From the IMG/VR virus record IMGVR_UViG_3300033145_000207, positions 1-47,118 of that record: a DNA stretch of 47,118 bases. The stretch is one strand, 5' to 3'. The notes under the pieces are model-generated. The model saw nothing but the letters and a program-made list of their open reading frames with translations, was not told the origin of the DNA and made no database searches. Of the stretch, positions 5,445 to 13,822 are shown piece by piece. The DNA comes from a virus. The translations under genes were made by a program, and so were the position numbers. Numbering within the stretch: the first letter of the stretch is position 1; each line of letters begins with the position of its first letter.

Positions 5445-6956
5445 ATGGCGAAGGCACCCAAGTACGATTTTGATACTTCTAAGGAGATGGCTGGATTTGA
5501 GAAGCGTCAGTTGGATTTAGTTCGGGCGTGGGATACGGGCAAGTACAAGTTTATACTTTATGGTGGTGCATTAGGTGGTGGCAAGAGTTATTTACTTCGT
5601 TGGTTTGCGGCGCGTTATTTGATGAAAGTGTTCCTTGAAAAGGGTCTGACGTGGGTAAGTGTCATGTTAGCGTGTGAGAACTATCCTTCGTTGAAAGATC
5701 GTCAGTTGCAGAGAATAGCGCGTGAGTTTCCTGAGTGGATGGGTCGGAACTATGCTGACCACAGGGATTATGGACGGTGTTTTATATTGCATCCTGCTTA
5801 CGGGAACGGGGTTATTTGTTTTAGGAACTTGGATGATCCTGCTAAATATGCGTCGAGTGAATTTGCGGCTATATTAGTGGATGAGTTGACCAAGAACGAT
5901 TACGATGTATTTACGTTTTTGAGGACTCGTTTGAGGTGGCCGGGTATTCCTGACATGGAGTGTCCGTTTATTGGGGGTACTAATCCAGGTTCGATCGGTC
6001 ACGGGTGGTGCAAGGCTCTTTGGATGGATGGGATCTTTGGTGATGAGTGGAGGCCGGAAGAGGGGAGTATAGATTACAGGACGACGTTCCATTATGTTCC
6101 TTCAAAGGCTTCGGATAATCCATATATTGATGCTACGTACTGGAATACCCTTAATACGCTCCCAGAGGCTATCAGGAAGGCTTTTAGGGATGGAGACTGG
6201 AATGTATTCGTTGGGCAGGCGTTTCAGGAGTGGAACGAATCTATACACGTTGTAAGCGATGAGATAGCAAAACAACCCATACCGGAGAATGCGCCGGTTA
6301 TTATGACCTATGACTGGGGATTCGGGGCGCCGTTTTCGATTGGTTGGTGGTGGGTGGATAATGATGGGCGGATTTTCCGATTTGACGAGTGGTATGGATG
6401 GAATGGAACTCCAAATCAGGGCTTGAGAATGACCGATACCGATGTTGGGAAGGGAATTATTCTAAAAGAACAGAACATGGGAGTGTGGGGAAGAGTTAAA
6501 TTGAGACTGGCCGGCCATGATTGCTTTCAGAAGAGGCCGAATTACCTTGGAGGTGGTCAGGGGCCGTCAACAGCAGAGGTTTTCAGGAATTTAGGGTTAA
6601 GTTTAACGCCCGGCGATCCGACACGATTAGCGAAGATTAAACAATTCCATGAAAGATTGAGGTATCAGCCCGGTTCCGTGCCAATGATGCAGATTTACCC
6701 TAATTGCAGGCAGTTTAAAAGGACAATACCGAATCTGGTGGTAGATGAGAATAATATAGAAGATGTTGACACAAAGACTGAAGATCATGTATACGATGAG
6801 GCGTGTTTAATTTGTATGGCAAGACCGATAGGGGACATAGTGATCACTCCCCAAGTAAAGAAACCGCCACAGGACATAACAGAGGTGGCGGCGATGGAAA
6901 GAAAAGAAATATGGGAATCATTCGAGGATAACGAGGGTGAATATGCTTACTGGTAA
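5445..6956 (+). CDS. terL: Terminase large subunit
   Basis: 503 residues from ATG 5445 (a GTG at 5439 would add two). The N-terminal ATPase has Walker A GGALGGGKS (about residues 39-47) and Walker B ILVDELTK (about 143-150). The C-terminal nuclease starts with the acidic MTYDWGFGAPFS motif, then AGHDCF, and ends with DHVYDEACL. The enzyme binds the portal, pumps DNA into the prohead with ATP and cuts the concatemer. Length is usual for the family. It lies ahead of portal, scaffold and capsid, the standard packaging order. Confidence 0.95.
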   Translation: MAKAPKYDFDTSKEMAGFEKRQLDLVRAWDTGKYKFILYGGALGGGKSYLLRWFAARYLMKVFLEKGLTWVSVMLACENYPSLKDRQLQRIAREFPEWMGRNYADHRDYGRCFILHPAYGNGVICFRNLDDPAKYASSEFAAILVDELTKNDYDVFTFLRTRLRWPGIPDMECPFIGGTNPGSIGHGWCKALWMDGIFGDEWRPEEGSIDYRTTFHYVPSKASDNPYIDATYWNTLNTLPEAIRKAFRDGDWNVFVGQAFQEWNESIHVVSDEIAKQPIPENAPVIMTYDWGFGAPFSIGWWWVDNDGRIFRFDEWYGWNGTPNQGLRMTDTDVGKGIILKEQNMGVWGRVKLRLAGHDCFQKRPNYLGGGQGPSTAEVFRNLGLSLTPGDPTRLAKIKQFHERLRYQPGSVPMMQIYPNCRQFKRTIPNLVVDENNIEDVDTKTEDHVYDEACLICMARPIGDIVITPQVKKPPQDITEVAAMERKEIWESFEDNEGEYAYW

Positions 6957-6965
6957 GGAGAAATC

Positions 6966-7181
6966 ATGGAAATCACGATAATCGTTTTAATTGGCGTTAT
7001 CATCTATCAAGCGATAGATCGTCAGTTAGACAAGAGAGAAGCCGTGAAGAGGGAACGGGAGCTTTTGAACAGGCTTATGGCAAGGGATTATGCACAGTAT
7101 GTTCAGGCCAAGATAACAGAGAAGGCTTATGACAAAGAGACTCCTGTGGAGGAGCAACCCGAAATAGGAATACCGATGTGA
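6966..7181 (+). CDS. Small membrane-anchored coiled-coil protein
   Basis: 71 residues starting MEITIIVLIGVIIYQAIDRQ. One transmembrane helix spans residues 3-15 or so, followed by a charged coiled coil and a Pro/Glu-rich tail. Its start follows TAAGGAGAAATC directly after the terminase stop. Its place between terminase and portal suggests a head-assembly accessory or membrane-tethering function, but I do not recognise it. Confidence 0.75.
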   Translation: MEITIIVLIGVIIYQAIDRQLDKREAVKRERELLNRLMARDYAQYVQAKITEKAYDKETPVEEQPEIGIPM

Positions 7182-7188
7182 GGAAAAA

Positions 7189-9225
7189 ATGTCACTTTCA
7201 GAATACAAATTATTTAAAAAAGGCGAAACGGTAGGCAAGAAAGAACTTGTCGGCATTGTTGACCAGTTATTTAATACCGACCTGAATTACGCACGGGCTA
7301 TGCAGGACAGGATTGTTTACCGGAATATTCTATATTATATAGGTGAACAGTGGATAGAATATATACGGTCTGTCGGTTCATTCAGACGCAGACAATTACC
7401 CCAATATATTCCTACTCCTGTTGCTAATGAGATACGTGAATTTGTACGTTCAGTAAGAGCGATGCTTCTTGGGCAAAACCTTATCCCGAAAATCAGACCC
7501 AATACAAATGAAAAAGAGGATATTCAAGCCGCTTCTCTTGGGGAGAAGTTACTTGTGTGGATGGATACTATAAATGATGGGGAAATCTTTGAAGAGAAAG
7601 AGAAGGTGTCTGACTGGCTTTCACTTGCTGGCACCGCATTTTTGAGGACATATCCTGAGATGACCCGTGGGGAGTGGTTCTTTGATAAAAAAGGAAACCT
7701 CGCTAAGACCGGAGAGGTTGTAACCAAGAACGTAATCCCGTTTAATGTGGTCATGGATGAGACTGGCGAGAACCTTAGAGACAAACGCTGGATAGGGATT
7801 AAGACATTAGTTCCAAGAGAGTGGGCTGAAGATACATTCGGAGTGAAGATAGGCCCGGAAAGTCTTAAATCAGTGGAATATCAAAAAAGGCTTATGAAAC
7901 TTGTCGGGCAAGTATCTCCGTGGAAGGGGTATGGGAATACGGCCACAGAGGTAGATGAGCATGACCTCGTTTTGTTTAAGGAGCTGGAGTTAAAACCCTC
8001 AGCCAAATATCCAGAGGGAAGATATATAGCATCATGTGGAGCGGAGTTACTCCTTGATGTTTCATCTATGCCGATACCGTATGATAAGGGGGCTTGGTAT
8101 TATACATTAACGGACTTTCATTATAACAGAGTACCGGGAAAATTCTGGTCGGATGCGGGAGTGAATGATTTAATAAGCCCGCAGAATAGAATAAACGAAA
8201 TAGACCAAGCCCTTGAGATAAATCGGAAGGGAATGGGTAGACCAAGAATCCTCACTCCTACAGAGCTTGGGTTGAAGAAGTTGAGCGAAGGCGGTCAGGG
8301 ATTTCTTGCATTGAAGTATGACCCATTAATGTCAGGCGGAAAAGAACCTCGGATAGAGGCCGGAACTCCGTTACCACAGCAGATTCTTGATGAACGTGCA
8401 GTCGCAAAGGAACAGATACAGGATTCATCGGGTGATCCAAAGAACATCTTGAAAGGCAAGGCACCGAGTTCTAAAGCATCTGGTGTGATGGTTGACATTC
8501 TAAGGGAAACGGCAGAACGATCTCATGTTCCTGATCTGGACAGGTTTAATCGGTCAATGAGCACAACCTATAAGAAGAGACTCTTGCTTGCGAAAAAGAT
8601 TATGACTGAAACTCGGATGATAAAAGCAGTGGGCAAGGATGAAGCAACGAATGTAATCCCGTTTAAGGGTTCTGATTTAAGAGACAATACAGATGTAAGG
8701 CTTGAGTTAGATTCCGGTCTTTCAAGTACAATGGCCGGGAAGAAGGAAATACTTCTTCAGTTGGCACAATATCAGGTCATTAACATGCAAGACCCTGAAA
8801 TGAGGCAGGAATATCTAAAACGATTGGGGTTAAGCGGATTTGCAGAGAAACTTAATGTTGACATCGAACGTGCTGAACGGGAGAACAGCAGAATAGCAAG
8901 CGGGGATGTTAGTGGTATATTGGTAGTAGATGAAGAAAACCTTGACGAGAATGGCGAACCACAAGTTATGGTAGATGACCCATTATTTGAATACGACAAT
9001 CACCAAATCCATGCTGAAGTTCACCGGAAGTTTGTTTTGTCGGCTGAGTTTGTACAACTCCCAGAAGATTTACAGCTTATAGCCCTGAGCCATATAGGGG
9101 CACATTCCGACATAGCAAAGGCACAACAGCAAGAACAGTTAGAAATGCAGATGGCGATGGAAGGAAAGGGACATGAACAACCCAATGCTCCAGAACCTAA
9201 AAAACCAGAACCGGAAGTGATATAA
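7189..9225 (+). CDS. Portal protein (podovirus / P22-like)
   Basis: 678 residues, close to the length of P22-type portals. It begins MSLSEYKLFKKGETVGKKEL, has an N-terminal YIGEQWIEYIRS segment, a central wing and clip region (GKFWSDAGVNDLISPQNRINE) and an acidic, Gln-rich C-terminus (QQQEQLEMQMAM) like the barrel region. It forms the dodecameric ring through which the terminase packages DNA and to which the tail attaches. Assignment rests on length, order and these motifs. Confidence 0.88.
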   Translation: MSLSEYKLFKKGETVGKKELVGIVDQLFNTDLNYARAMQDRIVYRNILYYIGEQWIEYIRSVGSFRRRQLPQYIPTPVANEIREFVRSVRAMLLGQNLIPKIRPNTNEKEDIQAASLGEKLLVWMDTINDGEIFEEKEKVSDWLSLAGTAFLRTYPEMTRGEWFFDKKGNLAKTGEVVTKNVIPFNVVMDETGENLRDKRWIGIKTLVPREWAEDTFGVKIGPESLKSVEYQKRLMKLVGQVSPWKGYGNTATEVDEHDLVLFKELELKPSAKYPEGRYIASCGAELLLDVSSMPIPYDKGAWYYTLTDFHYNRVPGKFWSDAGVNDLISPQNRINEIDQALEINRKGMGRPRILTPTELGLKKLSEGGQGFLALKYDPLMSGGKEPRIEAGTPLPQQILDERAVAKEQIQDSSGDPKNILKGKAPSSKASGVMVDILRETAERSHVPDLDRFNRSMSTTYKKRLLLAKKIMTETRMIKAVGKDEATNVIPFKGSDLRDNTDVRLELDSGLSSTMAGKKEILLQLAQYQVINMQDPEMRQEYLKRLGLSGFAEKLNVDIERAERENSRIASGDVSGILVVDEENLDENGEPQVMVDDPLFEYDNHQIHAEVHRKFVLSAEFVQLPEDLQLIALSHIGAHSDIAKAQQQEQLEMQMAMEGKGHEQPNAPEPKKPEPEVI

Positions 9226-9362
9226 TGCCATATAATATTAAGAAAGTGAAGGGTGGATATAAAGTAAAAAGCCCGAAAGAGTATAAATCGAAGAAGCCAT
9301 TGACTTATAGGCAGGCGAGGCAACAGCAGAAAGCGATTTATTATCACACAAAAGGCAAATGA
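9225..9362 (+). CDS. Small basic protein, 45 residues
   Basis: Starts MPYNIKKVKGGYKVKSPKEY, rich in Lys, Tyr and Gln. The ATG overlaps the portal stop as TAATG, so translation is probably coupled. Similar short Lys/Tyr-rich proteins follow the portal gene in several phages. It has no membrane segment and no known role; it may be a minor virion or DNA-binding component. Confidence 0.7.
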   Translation: MPYNIKKVKGGYKVKSPKEYKSKKPLTYRQARQQQKAIYYHTKGK

Positions 9363-9414
9363 TGTGATTTCAGGTCAGTCAGTATTGATTAACCTTAAAA
9401 CATAGGAGGATGTC

Positions 9415-10293
9415 ATGAAGAAAACCGCAAAAGTTGGTTCGGAGCCGACATGGATGGAAGTTTTGTTAAGACCCCTGATGAACGAACGGGGTGAAATCGG
9501 CGATGATATGTCAGACCCGCCACCTGACGCTGGCGACAACAAATCCGATCCGCCACCGGATGATAAGGGTGATAGCAAGTCAGACCCACCCACTGACAAA
9601 GTTCCTTGGGATAAAGACCCTCGTTGGCAGGAATGGCGTGGAGCAGAAAAGAAACTCCAGACTGTTCTGAAAAACAATGAGGTTGAATCTCTTGAGGAAC
9701 TGGAGGCATTGATTAAGGACGGTGTTGAACTTAAAGGCCGTGTTAAGGATGCCGGAGATATCGAGGATTTAGTTAAGAAGGCTGCTACCCTTGATAAGTA
9801 TGAGGAATATTGGCGAGAGAAAGAAGAAGCTGATAGGTATGAGAACGAGACTGAAGATGAGAAAATCCGCAGACTCGAATCAGACTTGAAAACTGAAAAG
9901 GGAAAGACTCTCGCAAAAGAGCAGGAAATCACTGAGAGGGAAGAAGCAAGGAAAGCCGTTACAAATTATGAACGGGAAATAAACCTTCTTCTTCGGGAGG
10001 ATGAAACTATCGGAAAAGAACAACTTGGATTCGTCAAGGAGTTCTTTGGCGTAGGGAATCCACTTAATGATCTCGATATAAGAGACACGAAAGCGATAAA
10101 GAAAATGGTAGAAGATGGAATGAAGAAAAGAGAGGCTTATGACCAAGCGGTGATTAAAGACTACATTGATGGTAAAACGTCAATACCAAAGATTCCGTCT
10201 GGTGATACAGCAACACCAAAAGTCGAAGAGGTTAAAACCCTCAAGGAAGCCCGGACAATTCTCAAAGAAAGAATGGCTAAGTTCGGGCAGTAA
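9415..10293 (+). CDS. Scaffolding protein candidate
   Basis: 292 residues. The N-terminal part has acidic Pro-rich repeats (SDPPPDAGDNK, SDPPPDDKG, SDPPTDK). The centre is a long charged coiled coil, and the C-terminus is a basic helix (LKEARTILKERMAKFGQ), which in scaffolds contacts the capsid protein. Position directly between portal and major capsid protein, size and composition all fit a scaffold. No protease is visible next to it. Confidence 0.78.
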   Translation: MKKTAKVGSEPTWMEVLLRPLMNERGEIGDDMSDPPPDAGDNKSDPPPDDKGDSKSDPPTDKVPWDKDPRWQEWRGAEKKLQTVLKNNEVESLEELEALIKDGVELKGRVKDAGDIEDLVKKAATLDKYEEYWREKEEADRYENETEDEKIRRLESDLKTEKGKTLAKEQEITEREEARKAVTNYEREINLLLREDETIGKEQLGFVKEFFGVGNPLNDLDIRDTKAIKKMVEDGMKKREAYDQAVIKDYIDGKTSIPKIPSGDTATPKVEEVKTLKEARTILKERMAKFGQ

Positions 10294-10304
10294 GGAGTTA
10301 TATC

Positions 10305-11624
10305 ATGGCTGATTATGCTGATCTGACCAATCTTACCGAGATATTGAAAAATGTCTATGGTGATGGTCTAAAGAACCAATTTAATGATGAGAAGATTACC
10401 TATAATCTTTTCCCGAAATCCGACAGGAAGCCGGGAGGTAACGGGTATGTCTTCGGAGTGAGGTATGCAAGAGCGCAGGGTACTGGTGGAAGGGCAGAGT
10501 CCAAGAAACTTCCTGATCCGCTGACCGGTACTAAAGATAAGGGGACAATCAATCCAAGGTATCTCTATGGAGCGATTAGACTTACTGGCCCTGCGATTGA
10601 AATGGCAAAGGGAAATCCAATGTCTTTTGTGGATTCTCTTTCCGATGAAATGGACGACATCTATCAGAGCATAGTTGTTGACCTTAACAGGCAGTGTCAC
10701 TGGGATGGTTTTGGGCAGTTAGGCAGACTTTCTGCGGCGGCCACTCCAAGTTCTTCGGCTACATGGGCTGGTACTTTTGATAACGACATAGGAGTTATGT
10801 ATATGCAGGAAGGCATGTATGTTGACTTCTATGCAAGTGCTGGTGCTTCACCGATGGATACTGCTTCGCCATGTGTAGGCAGGATACAGTCGATTGCGCC
10901 CTCAACCAAAGTTGTTACGTTTGAGTCTGTAACCACTGCGGCAAAGGCGAATCATCCCTATTTCTCTGCGATACTTCCAGTGATGACCGGGGAGATGGCG
11001 GCTGGTTCAATGGCAATCAAGTCCGGTGCAAGAGAACTTGCGTGGGCTTCCGATGATACTCCGGTAGAAATCACCGGACTGACGGGAATCTACGATGACG
11101 GAACAAAGCTTGACACCTTTGAAGGTATTAACGCTGATACCTACGCGAAGTGGAGGACGAATATTCTTTCCAATTCCAGTGTTGACAGGGAACTCTCCAT
11201 TGACCTTATGCTGAATGCTGTTGACCTTGCCAGATTCACCTCTGGTAAGAAAATCGACACAATTCGCATGGGACTTGGACAGAGGAGAAAATACGCCGGT
11301 CTGCTTATGCCTGACGTGAGATTCGCACCCACTGTACTTAAAGGGGGTTATGAAACCCTCACGTTTAGCGGAGGCGATGGTTCTCTCAAGATTGTGGTTG
11401 ACCCCATGACACAGCCGGGTTCAATCTTCTTCGAGCCTGATGGCGTGATTCAGAAATACGAACTCACACCTCTGGGCTGGGGAAATCTTGACGGAAGCAA
11501 TATGCACAGAAGGTCAGGGTATGATGAGTGGGACCTATTTATCCGACTTTACACGAATTTAGGTACTGAGGAAAGAAACTGTCTCGTGCTCCTGAAAGAC
11601 CTGGTGGAACCTTCGCTGTACTGA
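10305..11624 (+). CDS. Major capsid protein
   Basis: 439 residues starting MADYADLTNLTEILKNVYGD. GLKNQFNDEKITYNLFPKSDR is a typical N-terminal arm of HK97-fold capsid proteins of phage with P22-like heads. Length, place after the scaffold and a strong ribosome binding site support the call. It lacks any obvious protease site. It is followed by a homing-type endonuclease and a beta-helix protein. Confidence 0.88.
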   Translation: MADYADLTNLTEILKNVYGDGLKNQFNDEKITYNLFPKSDRKPGGNGYVFGVRYARAQGTGGRAESKKLPDPLTGTKDKGTINPRYLYGAIRLTGPAIEMAKGNPMSFVDSLSDEMDDIYQSIVVDLNRQCHWDGFGQLGRLSAAATPSSSATWAGTFDNDIGVMYMQEGMYVDFYASAGASPMDTASPCVGRIQSIAPSTKVVTFESVTTAAKANHPYFSAILPVMTGEMAAGSMAIKSGARELAWASDDTPVEITGLTGIYDDGTKLDTFEGINADTYAKWRTNILSNSSVDRELSIDLMLNAVDLARFTSGKKIDTIRMGLGQRRKYAGLLMPDVRFAPTVLKGGYETLTFSGGDGSLKIVVDPMTQPGSIFFEPDGVIQKYELTPLGWGNLDGSNMHRRSGYDEWDLFIRLYTNLGTEERNCLVLLKDLVEPSLY

Positions 11625-11689
11625 TAAGTATAGTGATTTCAGTAACTTAGCTCTTTGAAATAAAAACTGCTTGACAAGAGTTATAATTT

Positions 11690-11722
11690 GGGGTACTCTC
11701 TAAGAAAAATTAGGGGGTACTC
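11690..11722 (+). promoter_or_regulatory. Direct GGGGTACTC repeats in the leader of the HNH gene
   Basis: GGGGTACTC occurs at 11690-11698 and 11714-11722, 24 bases apart, directly before the ATG at 11726. TTGACA stands at 11671, but no good -10 lies 17 bases on (TACTCT). The second copy also carries the ribosome binding site (AGGGGG). It could be a regulatory or insertion-edge feature of the endonuclease gene. Confidence 0.4.
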
Positions 11723-11725
11723 CAA

Positions 11726-12355
11726 ATGAAAACGTGTACGAAGTGTGGGACAACGAAGGCATTGGATTTGTTCTATAACGACAAGAAGTCTAAGGATGGA
11801 AAGTGTCATGCCTGTAAGGTCTGTATGAACGAGGTCACTACTCGGAACTATCAAAAGAAACGCAAACCTCAAAAGGATTGGTCAACAGACGATGGTTTTA
11901 AGATTTGCAGAAAGTGTCTGGAGAGGAAACCGATTAGTGAGTTCAATATACATCACGGTAAGACACAGACCAAAGACAAGTTACGGAATGAATGTAGGGA
12001 TTGCCAGAAGGCCCATTCAAAGGCACACTATTTGACACTTGACAAGGAGAAGGAAAGAGCGAAGCGAAAGAAATGGTATAATAACAACAGAGGTAAGGCA
12101 CATGGCGGTCATTTGAAAAGGAAATTTAATCTTTCGTACGAGGATTATCAGAAGATGTTTGAAGCACAAGATGGAAAATGTGCTATTTGTGGAACAGGTA
12201 ACCCCGGTGGAAGATATGACCATTTTTCCGTTGACCACGACCATAAAACTGGCAAGGTCAGGAAGTTGCTTTGTACTGCTTGCAATCATGGCATTGGCAA
12301 TTTCAAAGACTCTCCCGATCTTTTAAGACGTGCGATAGAGTATTTAGAACATTAA
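11726..12355 (+). CDS. Endonuclease VII-like HNH endonuclease (free-standing homing type)
   Basis: 209 residues. The N-terminus has two zinc-binding CxxC units (CTKCGTT and CRKCLERKP, each with a downstream CxxC) like those in phage homing enzymes. The C-terminus carries CAICG ... VDHDHKTGKVRKLLC..CN (about residues 152-188), the recombination endonuclease VII motif with the His-Asp-His metal site. It interrupts the capsid gene cluster and has its own repeats and hairpins at both edges, typical of a mobile homing endonuclease rather than a structural component. Confidence 0.88.
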   Translation: MKTCTKCGTTKALDLFYNDKKSKDGKCHACKVCMNEVTTRNYQKKRKPQKDWSTDDGFKICRKCLERKPISEFNIHHGKTQTKDKLRNECRDCQKAHSKAHYLTLDKEKERAKRKKWYNNNRGKAHGGHLKRKFNLSYEDYQKMFEAQDGKCAICGTGNPGGRYDHFSVDHDHKTGKVRKLLCTACNHGIGNFKDSPDLLRRAIEYLEH

Positions 12356-12364
12356 CCAGTATCT

Positions 12365-12409
12365 CCGGGGGGCTTCGGCTTCCCGGGAATACACTCCCTG
12401 TGTGGGAGT
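12365..12409 (+). terminator. UUCG-capped hairpin plus second hairpin
   Basis: CCGGGGGGC (12365-12373), loop TTCG, GCTTCCCGG (12378-12386) form a nine-pair stem with two G-U pairs. A second hairpin, ACTCCC (12393) / GGGAGT (12404), follows and runs into TTTACCTTT. Together they can stop or slow transcription between the endonuclease and the beta-helix gene, or stabilise mRNA ends. Confidence 0.65.
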
Positions 12410-12434
12410 TTACCTTTGAAAGAAGGAGAAAAAA

Positions 12435-13409
12435 ATGAAACGAGTAAGAAACTTATCAACAGAATTAACTTCGTTTGTTCAGGCCAATGTTGGTGCTGAT
12501 CTTATGGCGGGAATGGGGGATGTCTTCTTTCTTGCCCCTACAACCAGTTCAACCTCACAGTATTTAACGTGGTTGCAGTCAAATGGTGTAGATAATGGAC
12601 ATTTGTTTACAGATCTTCCATCTGCATATGCCGCACTTACTGCTAATAGGAATGATACGCTTATTGTGATGCCAGGTTCATATACTCTGACGGCTGCTTT
12701 TGTATGGGGGAAAGACTATACCCATATGATAGGTGCATCGGCTCCTATTCCAGTAAACCAGCGTACACGATTTGGGGCTTCTGTTGCAGCCCTATCACCA
12801 CTCATTACATTCAGTGCAGATGGTTCTATAATGAAAAACATTATGTGGTCACAAGATGGGTCACATGCAACTACGGCAGCCATAAATTGTGCTATGACTG
12901 GAGATAGAAATTATCTTGAAAATGTAACATTCAGGAATCTTGGTGCATTGGCAGTAGTAAATGCTTCCATGCGGAACTTAAAGATCACCTCTGGAAATGG
13001 AGAAAACTATTTCAAAAATTGTACTATTGGAGCCGATACATTTGATGCAGTGACAGCGGCAAGTGCCTGTATTGAGTATGCTGGAACAAACACCGGAAGA
13101 GATATTTACGAGAACTGTAATATTCTGCATGGTGGGTCTGCTAGTGGTGTGTTCCTGAAAACAGGAGCAAATTCACTGAATGGGTGGATCAAGTTTAAAG
13201 AGTGTTGTTTTGTAAATAATACTATGGGATCTATGGACCCAATGACTCAGGCGTTTTCTATCGCCGCCACTACAAATGGGTTCATTCTTTCTATGGACAA
13301 CATTGTTCATGGAGCATCAGCATATGAAACAAGCGATAGTAGTCTTATTATCGGGCGTAGTGCGTATGCAGCGGCGACTTCAGACCTTGGGGTAATTTTG
13401 ACCTATTAA
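12435..13409 (+). CDS. Right-handed beta-helix structural protein
   Basis: 324 residues with an AGAAGGAG site. After an N-terminal stretch there are repeated short beta rungs with N and C positions (NIMWSQDGS, ENVTFRNLG, KNCTIGAD, ENCNILHGG, KECCFVNN), as in pectate-lyase-like beta-helices. It lies directly after the capsid cluster. A capsid decoration or head-associated protein is likely. Beta-helices also occur in tailspikes, but the position argues for the head. Confidence 0.7.
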   Translation: MKRVRNLSTELTSFVQANVGADLMAGMGDVFFLAPTTSSTSQYLTWLQSNGVDNGHLFTDLPSAYAALTANRNDTLIVMPGSYTLTAAFVWGKDYTHMIGASAPIPVNQRTRFGASVAALSPLITFSADGSIMKNIMWSQDGSHATTAAINCAMTGDRNYLENVTFRNLGALAVVNASMRNLKITSGNGENYFKNCTIGADTFDAVTAASACIEYAGTNTGRDIYENCNILHGGSASGVFLKTGANSLNGWIKFKECCFVNNTMGSMDPMTQAFSIAATTNGFILSMDNIVHGASAYETSDSSLIIGRSAYAAATSDLGVILTY

Positions 13410-13420
13410 AGGAGGGAATA

Positions 13421-13822
13421 ATGCCAAGTGTAAACCGTAGCTTCTTAAAAGATTTGAAGCTGATGGATAAAAGGCTTAACTGCTTTTTCCATCCTGAAAC
13501 GGAAAAGTTTATTGTAACCTATGAGAGGGCTATGGGAGCTCCGGTTCCCATAGCTACTCTTGCGGGTGTTGAGAATAAACTTTTCCGGCAACCGTATTCG
13601 AGAGACTTGGAGTTTATAAAGTCTGGTGATTTGTCCAATACAACCATTGATGAAAAGATGAAAAAGGTTTCTGCTCACATGGAGTTTGAAAGAGAGAAAC
13701 AACGTGAGCGTTCGCATAATGAGTTCAGAGACAGGATAAAAGACGACAAACGACAACTCCAGTCCGCCTATGAAAAAGTAAGAGACGGTGGAAAACACAA
13801 TAGTGCGTTTAGGAGAATATGA
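13421..13822 (+). CDS. Hypothetical protein, 133 residues
   Basis: Starts MPSVNRSFLKDLKLMDKRLN after GGAGGG. The first half is mixed alpha/beta. The second half is a charged coiled coil (EFEREKQRERSHNEF). Its stop overlaps the start of the glycosyltransferase gene (ATGA), so the two are translationally coupled. It may be a partner of that enzyme or a head-completion protein. No family recognised. Confidence 0.7.
   Translation: MPSVNRSFLKDLKLMDKRLNCFFHPETEKFIVTYERAMGAPVPIATLAGVENKLFRQPYSRDLEFIKSGDLSNTTIDEKMKKVSAHMEFEREKQRERSHNEFRDRIKDDKRQLQSAYEKVRDGGKHNSAFRRI

Noticed and set aside
9375-9932. Minus-strand open frame of 185 codons opposite the scaffold gene
   Set aside because: It is the complement of a charged, acidic coding sequence; no ribosome binding site, no protein-like motif, and it is fully covered by a well supported gene.
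12704-12907. Plus-strand 67-codon frame inside the beta-helix gene
   Set aside because: Overlaps the repetitive coding frame with no start signal.
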